5,138 bases of DNA from NCBI GenBank assembly GCA_905236405.1, contig CAJOQB010000003.1, positions 1-5,138 on the forward strand. The letters are read 5' to 3'. The stretch is from an uncultured Bacteroidales bacterium. GTDB taxonomy: Bacteria > Bacteroidota > Bacteroidia > Bacteroidales > P3. The notes below the pieces were generated by a model, which was not told the DNA's origin, did no database searches, and was given only the letters and a program-made list of their open reading frames with translations. Positions 1 through 5,138 of the stretch are shown piece after piece. Both the position numbers and the translations under genes were made by a program. Position 1 is the stretch's first letter. The number at the start of each line of letters is the position of its first letter.

Positions 1-2896
1 CGGTCTCCTTCAGCTCGTCGATGGCTTCGTTGAGGATTTTGTGGTACATATCGTAGCCTATCTCGCTGATGAAGCCACTCTGCTCGGCACCGAGAATGTT
101 GCCGGCGCCACGGATGTCGAGGTCACGCATAGCCAGATTGAAACCGCAGCCGACGGTGCTGAACTCTTCGATGGCTTTGAGCCGCTTCTGTGCCTCGTCG
201 GTCAAGACGCTGTAGGAGGGTATCAACATGTAGCAGTAGGCTTTGCGGTTGCTGCGACCGACACGACCGCGCATCTGGTGGAGGTCGGCAAGGCCAAAAG
301 ACTGGGCATTGTTGATAATCATCGTGTTGGCATTGGGAATATCGAGACCGTTCTCGACAATGGAGGTGGCCACCAACACATCGATGTCGCCCTCGATGAA
401 ACGCATGAGCGTCTCCTCCACCACTTTGCCGTCCATCTGGCCGTGAGCGACGGCCACCACGGCGTCGGGCACCAGTCGCGCGACAAGGCCGGCCATTTCG
501 TCGAGGTTCTCCACTCGGTTGCTGACGAAAAAGACCTGTCCGTTGCGTCCCATCTCGCGACGGATAGCGTCGCGGATGACCTCTTCGCTGAAGGTGACCA
601 ACTCGGTCTGGATGGGTTGGCGATTGGGGGGCGGGGTCTGTATGACCGAGAGGTCGCGGGCACCCATCAGCGAGAATTGCAGGGTGCGTGGAATGGGGGT
701 GGCGGTGAGCGTCAGACAATCGACGTTGACCCGCATCTGCCGCAGCTTCTCTTTGACCGCTACGCCAAACTTCTGTTCCTCGTCGATGATGAGGAGTCCC
801 AGGTCTTTGAACTGCACCTTGGTGTTGGTGAGGGCATGGGTGCCGATGATGATGTCTATCTTGCCTTCGGCCAGCCGGTTGAGTATCTGTGTCCGCTCCT
901 TGGCGGTACGGAATCGGTTCAGGTAGTCGATGTTGACAGGCATGCCGTGCAACCGTTCGACAAAGGTGTTGTAATGCTGGAAGGCCAAGATGGTGCTGGG
1001 GACAAGCACAGCCACCTGCTTGGAATCGCACACCGCCTTGAAGGCGGCACGGATGGCCACCTCGGTCTTGCCAAAGCCAACATCGCCGCACACCAGACGA
1101 TCCATGGGGCTGGACGACTCCATGTCGTCCTTGACGTCGCGGGTGGCTTTGAGCTGGTCGGGGGTGTCCTCGTACATGAAGGAGGCCTCGAGCTCGTTTT
1201 GCAGATAGCCGTCGGCGCTGTAGGCGAAACCTTGGGAGGCTTTGCGTTTGGCATAGAGGGCGATGAGGTCTTTGGCGATGTCCTTCACCTGCTTCTTGGT
1301 ACGCTGCTTGAGGACTTGCCATGTGCTGCTGCCCAGCCGGTTGAGGGTGGGTGGCACGCCCTCTTTGCCCACATAGCGACTGATTTTGTGGAGGCCGTGG
1401 ATGCTGATATAGAGCGTGTCGTTGTTTTTGTACACCAGCCGGATAACCTCCTGCTGCCGTCCGTTGTTTTCTATCATCTCCAAGCCGGCAAAACGGCCGA
1501 CACCGTAGTCGATATGGGTGACATAATCGCCTGGCTTGAGTTCGAAGAGTTCCTTGAGGGTCAACGCCTCATGAACATCCTTCATGTCGCGGACCTTGTA
1601 CTTGTGGTACCGCTCGAAAATCTGATGATCGGTAAAACAAACGATATGGTTGTCGTGGTCGACGAAGCCGCCGTGAAGCGACAGGGGTATCACCATGTTG
1701 CGGATGTCGTCGAAATAGAGCTGACGGGTGGCTTCGTCGATGGTGGAGCTTTGCGTGAGGAGGGTGTTGAGTATTTTTTCGAACCGCTTGCGTTGCTGGT
1801 CGGAACTGGTACAGATGAAGTTGACATAGCCTTTGGCCTTGTATTCCACCAACGTGCTGACAAGCATGTCGAACTGTTTGTGGAACAAGGGCTGCACGTC
1901 GCAGTTCAGCTCGACGACCGTGGCTTTGTTGAAGAAGACGGCGCTGCCGCTTTCGACCACTTTGCATCGCAGCAGCTCTTTCAGGAAGTCGTTGGCCGTG
2001 CTGTAGAGCTCTTCGGGTGGCTTGTGCTCGACAGGAGTCGCGATTTGTGCATACTCCTTCCGGGCGTTGGCCAACGCGTTGTCGATAGTCTCGCAGGTAC
2101 GCATCAGGGCCTCGACCCACACCACGTCGTCGTCGCCGAAATAGTGCAGCAGGCTTACCTTCTCCTCCACCACCAAACGGGTGGGACGATGGGTGGCCAG
2201 GTTGGGGATGATGGTCAGCTGGTCGTACTGGTTGATGGAGAGCTGGGTGACGGGGTCGAAGGAACGGAGCGAGTCGATGGTATCGCCCATGAACTCGATG
2301 CGGTAGGGATGCTCGTTGGCATAGGAGAAGACGTCGATGATGCCGCCTCGGATGGCGAACTGGCCAGGCTCCACTACGAAGTCGACGCGGTCGAATTCGT
2401 ACTCCTGCAGCATGTCGGTCACAAAGTCCATCGTCAAGTCGCTACCGCGATTGATTTGCAGGGTGTTGCTGGCCAAAGTGCGTTGCGATATCACTTTCTC
2501 GCTCAACGCCTCGGGGAAGGTGACGACGATGGGGTGCGAGGGACCTGCCAACCGTTTGACCACCTCGGTGCGTTGCAGGCTGTTGGCGGTGTCGGTCTCT
2601 TCGGTCTGATAGGGACGGCGATAGGTGGTGGGGAAAAAGAGGATGCGTTTGTCGTCGAGCTCTTTGGTGGTCTCCTCCAACAGCTCTTCCAAGTCGTTGA
2701 GCAGATAGTAGGCATCCTCTTTGCTGGGGGCAATGAAAAGGTGACGACGGTCGTCGGGACGGGCCACCGAAGCACCCAACACAGAAAGCAGCGATGCTTT
2801 GACCCCTGCCAGATGCACACGTGCCTGGCTCGGTTTCAAAGCATCACCCAGCCGACCGACAAGGTCGGTGTTCTCATACAAATTATTCAGAATCAT
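1..2896 (-). CDS. mfd: Mfd, transcription-repair coupling factor (C-terminus cut by window edge)
   Basis: Mfd is a cytoplasmic ATP-driven DNA translocase that pushes or removes RNA polymerase stalled at lesions and recruits UvrA for nucleotide excision repair of the transcribed strand. Domains seen in order: a UvrB-like N-terminal module (about 1-320, with GQFAIRGGIIDVF at 178-190), a poorly conserved linker domain, the CarD-like RNA-polymerase-interaction domain (from LKPGDYVTHIDYG at 453), then the SF2 translocase. Its motifs are TPDQ (578-581), Walker A GDVGFGKT (604-611), Walker B DEEQ (705-708), TATPIPRT (731-738), VENGLDIPNANT (847-858) and QMRGRVGR (874-881). The TRG region begins around RDLDIRGAG (924-932). 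The 965 codons seen, against about 1,110-1,150 for the family, leave only the C-terminal regulatory domain outside. The ATG at 2896-2894 is chosen because the N-terminus then matches Bacteroidales Mfd in length and the next in-frame ATG is about 150 codons on. It follows the upstream stop by 5 bases (GAGGG), with no well-spaced Shine-Dalgarno. No frameshift or missing catalytic motif is seen. Identification is near certain. Confidence 0.97.
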   Translation of the reverse strand, partial: MILNNLYENTDLVGRLGDALKPSQARVHLAGVKASLLSVLGASVARPDDRRHLFIAPSKEDAYYLLNDLEELLEETTKELDDKRILFFPTTYRRPYQTEETDTANSLQRTEVVKRLAGPSHPIVVTFPEALSEKVISQRTLASNTLQINRGSDLTMDFVTDMLQEYEFDRVDFVVEPGQFAIRGGIIDVFSYANEHPYRIEFMGDTIDSLRSFDPVTQLSINQYDQLTIIPNLATHRPTRLVVEEKVSLLHYFGDDDVVWVEALMRTCETIDNALANARKEYAQIATPVEHKPPEELYSTANDFLKELLRCKVVESGSAVFFNKATVVELNCDVQPLFHKQFDMLVSTLVEYKAKGYVNFICTSSDQQRKRFEKILNTLLTQSSTIDEATRQLYFDDIRNMVIPLSLHGGFVDHDNHIVCFTDHQIFERYHKYKVRDMKDVHEALTLKELFELKPGDYVTHIDYGVGRFAGLEMIENNGRQQEVIRLVYKNNDTLYISIHGLHKISRYVGKEGVPPTLNRLGSSTWQVLKQRTKKQVKDIAKDLIALYAKRKASQGFAYSADGYLQNELEASFMYEDTPDQLKATRDVKDDMESSSPMDRLVCGDVGFGKTEVAIRAAFKAVCDSKQVAVLVPSTILAFQHYNTFVERLHGMPVNIDYLNRFRTAKERTQILNRLAEGKIDIIIGTHALTNTKVQFKDLGLLIIDEEQKFGVAVKEKLRQMRVNVDCLTLTATPIPRTLQFSLMGARDLSVIQTPPPNRQPIQTELVTFSEEVIRDAIRREMGRNGQVFFVSNRVENLDEMAGLVARLVPDAVVAVAHGQMDGKVVEETLMRFIEGDIDVLVATSIVENGLDIPNANTMIINNAQSFGLADLHQMRGRVGRSNRKAYCYMLIPSYSVLTDEAQKRLKAIEEFSTVGCGFNLAMRDLDIRGAGNILGAEQSGFISEIGYDMYHKILNEAIDELKET

Positions 2897-2901
2897 CCCT
2901 C

Positions 2902-3732
2902 TCAATCTGCAGGGAAGGCAATCTCTCGCTCAATTACCTGATAGGGTTTGTTGTTACGGTAGATGGTTTGACGCACCCAGTTGTCATCCTCGTCGTACTC
3001 GTAGACATAGGAATGCTTCCAGTTGAGGTGCTCGTCGTAGTTGAAGCTGGAGACCTCGATGACGTTGTCGTGGTCGTCATAATAGTAGGTGGTCAGCATG
3101 ACGAGGAACTCGTCGGCATCGTAGTAACGCCACTCGATGCGGTTGCCGCGGTCGTCGTAGCTGTATAGATAACGCTGTGTCAACTCGCCGGCGGCGTTGT
3201 AGAACTCCATCTCGGTGTTGTTGCCTTTGTTGTCGTATTTATAGACACGCTTCTCGGCCACGGTGCCATTGGGGTTGTAGGACTGCTCCTCGACGAGACG
3301 GTTGTTCTCGTACCGAGAGGTCTCTTTCTTCGACATACGGTCGTTCATGTAGACGGTACGCTCGATGCGGTTGCCGTTGCGGTCGTTGAGGTAAGCGGTA
3401 CGGCCCGTCAGCTGGTTGGCACGGTTGTACTCGTTCCACCCGAGGGCATAGCCGTTGACGTCGAAGTAGTAGGAGAAATAGGTATACTCGCCGTTGGTGC
3501 GACGAATCTTGTCCTGGAAGTTGCCTCGCTTGTCAAAGGTGATGGAGTCGATGCAGACAAGCTGCCGCCCGCCGCCTTTGCCGCTGTGAAGATTGTAGGT
3601 ATACTCGATGACATACAAAGCGTTGCCGTGAATGCCCATCTCGGTACGTGAGTTCTTGCGGGGACCGGCAGCCATAGCACTGAGTGCCATCAGAATAGTC
3701 ATTGCGAACGCGATATTCCGTTTCATAGTCAT
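2902..3732 (-). CDS. Secreted YD/RHS-like repeat protein, function unknown
   Basis: This is a complete 276-residue protein. Residues 1-21 form a signal peptide: lysine-arginine at 4-5, a hydrophobic core (7-18) and an AMA|A signal-peptidase I type cleavage site near 21/22, with no lipobox cysteine. The mature part is Tyr/Asn/Asp/Arg-rich and consists of about eight degenerate repeats of the form Y-x-Y-D-x-x-G-N-x-x-E, starting near residues 66, 89, 114, 141, 164, 190, 216 and 244 (period about 25). The best units are YKYDNKGNNTE (164), YSYDDRGNRIE (190) and YEYDEDDNWVRQ (244); the last, followed by IEREIAF, resembles the usual C-terminal end of Bacteroidales YD-repeat proteins. No toxin domain, enzyme motif or membrane anchor is visible, and it is far too short for a full RHS shell. 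It is likely a beta-rich periplasmic or exported protein. The start could be Met1 or Met3 (MTMKR); no clear Shine-Dalgarno helps decide. It sits downstream of a terminator and 5 bases before mfd. Unlike mfd, it does use a CTA codon. Confidence 0.85.
   Translation of the reverse strand: MTMKRNIAFAMTILMALSAMAAGPRKNSRTEMGIHGNALYVIEYTYNLHSGKGGGRQLVCIDSITFDKRGNFQDKIRRTNGEYTYFSYYFDVNGYALGWNEYNRANQLTGRTAYLNDRNGNRIERTVYMNDRMSKKETSRYENNRLVEEQSYNPNGTVAEKRVYKYDNKGNNTEMEFYNAAGELTQRYLYSYDDRGNRIEWRYYDADEFLVMLTTYYYDDHDNVIEVSSFNYDEHLNWKHSYVYEYDEDDNWVRQTIYRNNKPYQVIEREIAFPAD
3133..3376 (-). repeat. 16-bp direct repeat inside the YD-repeat gene
   Basis: An identical 16-base word (plus strand CTCGATGCGGTTGCCG) occurs at 3133-3148 and 3361-3376. 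The copies are 228 bases apart, exactly 76 codons or three repeat units, and both encode the GNRIE core (residues 120-124 and 196-200). This is the DNA trace of the protein's internal repetition, not a mobile or regulatory repeat. The span given covers both copies and the sequence between them. Confidence 0.7.
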
Positions 3733-3757
3733 AAGGAATGATGTTTTTCTATTTGTT

Positions 3758-3788
3758 AAAAAAATACTCGCCCCAAAGAACGAGCATT
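3758..3788 (-). terminator. Intrinsic terminator after cstA
   Basis: Read on the minus strand, AATGCTCGTTC pairs with GGGCGAGTATT around a TTTG loop, giving an 11-pair stem that includes three G-T wobbles (hairpin 3763-3788). The stem runs directly into seven T residues (3764-3758). The hairpin starts 8 bases past the cstA stop codon, the expected position for a Rho-independent terminator. The plus strand has no T-run after the hairpin, so it acts in the minus direction only. The remaining bases of the 64-base gap (3733-3757) are AT-rich leader for the downstream gene; no confident promoter is seen. Confidence 0.8.
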
Positions 3789-3796
3789 ATGATTAT

Positions 3797-5138
3797 TTAT
3801 TGTTCAGCCTGTTCTTTTTTCGACACAAAGCGATGATGCCAACGGACAAAGACCAACAGCAACACCACCGTGACGAGGGCGGCAAGGAGGTAACCCAGCC
3901 GATGGGGTATCATGCTTCCCAAGCCCTCCTTCTCGGCCACGAAGATGAAACTGACGGTGACCATCGTCATGAACAACGCGGGGATGAGGGTCATCCAATA
4001 CCAGCCCGTCTTCGGACGATGCTGTGCCAGAAAGACGGTGACGGCCCACAAGGTGACCATCGAGAGCACTTGGTTGGCCCACGAGAAATAACGCCAGATG
4101 TAGTCGAAGCCGGCCTTGTCGACCAACGAGAAGATGAGCAGGGCGGCGGAGACGACGAAGACGGGCAACGCCACCAACAGTCGCTTGCCGATGGGCTTCT
4201 GGTCGACGTGCATGAAGTCGGCCACAATGAGTCGTGCCGACCGCAGCGCGGTGTCGCCGCTGGTGATGGCGGCACTAATCACACCCAACACACAGATGGT
4301 GGCGATGACCGGTGGGAACCACTCGTTGGCAATCACGCCCACCATAGCGTTGCCGCCCAAGGGATGTCCTGTGGCGTCGATGGTCTTGGCGGCCAGCAAG
4401 GGGTCGTGATAGAACACCGTCGCTGCCGCTGCCCATATCAACGCCACCACGCCTTCGGTAATCATAGCACCGTAGAAGATGGGACGCGCCTGTTTCTCGT
4501 TCACCATACAACGAGCCATCAAAGGACTCTGCGTGGCGTGGAAACCGCTGATGGCACCACAGGCGATGCTGATGAACATCATGGGGAAGATGGGGTTGTG
4601 CTCGGCATTGGGATGTTGGTTCTGAAGTCCCTGCCACACCTCGGGGATGGCCGGCTTGTAGACGATGAACGCCACAAAGATGGCCACCGCCATACCGAGA
4701 AGCAACAAACCGAAGATGGGGTAAATCTTGCCAATCAGTTTGTCGATGGGAAGCAGCGTCGCCACCAAATAGTAGGCGAAGATGATGCCCACCCAGACGA
4801 AGATGTTCCAGTTGGGGGTGAAGTTCTGGTTGAGCAACACGGCAGGGGTGTTGACAAAGACGGCACCCACCAAAATCATCAGCAGCACGGTGAAGCCTCG
4901 CATGAACTGCTTCATGCCGTTGCCTAAATACTTGCCGTGAATCTCGGGCAGCGAGGCACCATCCTGACGGATGGAGATGAATCCGGCGATGAAGTCGTGG
5001 ACTGCTCCGGCAAAGATGCAACCGAAGACAATCCACAGGAAAGACGAGGTACCGAACTGGGCACCCATGATGGCACCGCAGATGGGACCCACACCGGCAA
5101 TGTTGAGGAACTGGATGAGGAAGATACGCCACGGCTTC
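3797..5138 (-). CDS. cstA: CstA-family carbon starvation transporter (N-terminus cut by window edge)
   Basis: This inner-membrane transporter belongs to the CstA family; characterised E. coli members take up pyruvate and have been linked to peptide use during carbon starvation, so the exact substrate here is an inference. The window holds 446 C-terminal residues with about twelve hydrophobic membrane segments. Family signatures include LNIAGVGPICGAIMGA near the left of the fragment, FAGAVHDF, the highly conserved CGAISGFHATQSPLMARC, AITSGDTALRSARLI and RYFSWANQ. The C-terminus is a short basic cytoplasmic tail (RWHHRFVSKKEQAEQ). This matches the short Bacteroidetes-type CstA (roughly 480 residues), not the about 700-residue E. 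coli form, so some 30-50 N-terminal residues are probably missing. A GTG at 5092-5090 could be mistaken for the start, but the frame stays open to the edge and the 15 residues before it (KPWRIFLIQFLNIAG) are conserved family sequence. Transcription very likely ends at the hairpin just past its stop; its promoter is outside the window. Confidence 0.95.
   Translation of the reverse strand, partial: KPWRIFLIQFLNIAGVGPICGAIMGAQFGTSSFLWIVFGCIFAGAVHDFIAGFISIRQDGASLPEIHGKYLGNGMKQFMRGFTVLLMILVGAVFVNTPAVLLNQNFTPNWNIFVWVGIIFAYYLVATLLPIDKLIGKIYPIFGLLLLGMAVAIFVAFIVYKPAIPEVWQGLQNQHPNAEHNPIFPMMFISIACGAISGFHATQSPLMARCMVNEKQARPIFYGAMITEGVVALIWAAAATVFYHDPLLAAKTIDATGHPLGGNAMVGVIANEWFPPVIATICVLGVISAAITSGDTALRSARLIVADFMHVDQKPIGKRLLVALPVFVVSAALLIFSLVDKAGFDYIWRYFSWANQVLSMVTLWAVTVFLAQHRPKTGWYWMTLIPALFMTMVTVSFIFVAEKEGLGSMIPHRLGYLLAALVTVVLLLVFVRWHHRFVSKKEQAEQ

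Noticed and set aside
123..1322. Minus-strand 399-residue open frame within mfd
   Set aside because: It is an out-of-frame shadow: low-complexity Arg/His/Pro/Gln-rich translation in a different frame from the mfd motifs.
41..2941. Plus-strand 966-residue open frame as a real gene
   Set aside because: It is the in-register antisense of mfd, whose minus-strand frame contains all the helicase and RNA-polymerase-interaction motifs in order. The plus-strand translation (rich in His, Val, Asp, Gly) shows no recognisable domain.
2902..3732. YD-repeat protein as an RHS toxin or polymorphic toxin with immunity partner
   Set aside because: No RHS core motif, no C-terminal toxin domain and no small immunity gene follow it; the next gene is mfd.
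3759..3766. TATTTTTT on the minus strand as a Bacteroidetes -7 box (TAnnTTTG) for the YD-repeat gene
   Set aside because: It lacks the final G, is part of the terminator T-run, and the bases about 19-20 upstream (TAAT) do not match the TTTG -33 element. The TTTG in the hairpin loop is only 7 bases away, the wrong spacing.
3632..4927. Plus-strand 431-residue open frame rich in His, Asp, Gly and Gln
   Set aside because: It is the in-register antisense of cstA; its composition is what the complement of a hydrophobic membrane-protein gene gives, and it starts inside the YD-repeat gene and crosses the terminator.
3797..5092. CstA as a complete gene starting at the GTG at 5092
   Set aside because: The frame continues open to the window edge and the residues just upstream (KPWRIFLIQFLNIAG) are typical conserved CstA sequence, so this is an internal valine codon.

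Overview
The window looks like ordinary chromosomal DNA from a member of the Bacteroidota, probably order Bacteroidales and with fairly GC-rich coding sequence. The evidence is the protein sequence: an Mfd with a Bacteroidales-type N-terminus, a short (about 450-500 residue) CstA with the Bacteroidetes-type segment reading LIQFLNIAG-GPI-GAIMGA, and a small secreted protein with YD-type repeats of a kind common in this order. Genus cannot be assigned from this sequence alone. These placements come from recalled family sequences, not from a search.

All three genes lie on the minus strand, so the order of transcription runs from the right edge to the left edge. At 3797-5138 is the C-terminal part (446 residues) of a CstA-family membrane transporter; its start lies beyond the right edge. 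It is followed by a 64-base gap (3733-3796) that holds a good intrinsic terminator (3758-3788). Next is a complete gene at 2902-3732 for a 276-residue exported protein made of about eight degenerate 25-residue YD/RHS-like repeats, of unknown function. Five bases after its stop, mfd begins at 2896 and runs off the left edge after 965 codons. It encodes the transcription-repair coupling factor up to and including most of the TRG motif, and lacks only the C-terminal regulatory domain.

The three genes are not an obvious functional pathway. CstA is a nutrient (pyruvate/peptide-type) transporter and its transcript probably ends at the terminator. The YD-repeat gene and mfd are spaced as a transcription unit, which would place a DNA-repair motor under the control of whatever drives a small envelope or secreted protein. 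That pairing is the only mildly unusual point of context.

The plus strand carries very long open frames opposite mfd (966 codons) and cstA (431 codons). Both are exactly in codon register with the real genes and are explained by the near absence of TTA, CTA and TCA codons in them. I found no RNA genes, mobile elements, CRISPR arrays or phage genes, and nothing that supports a novel multi-gene system.
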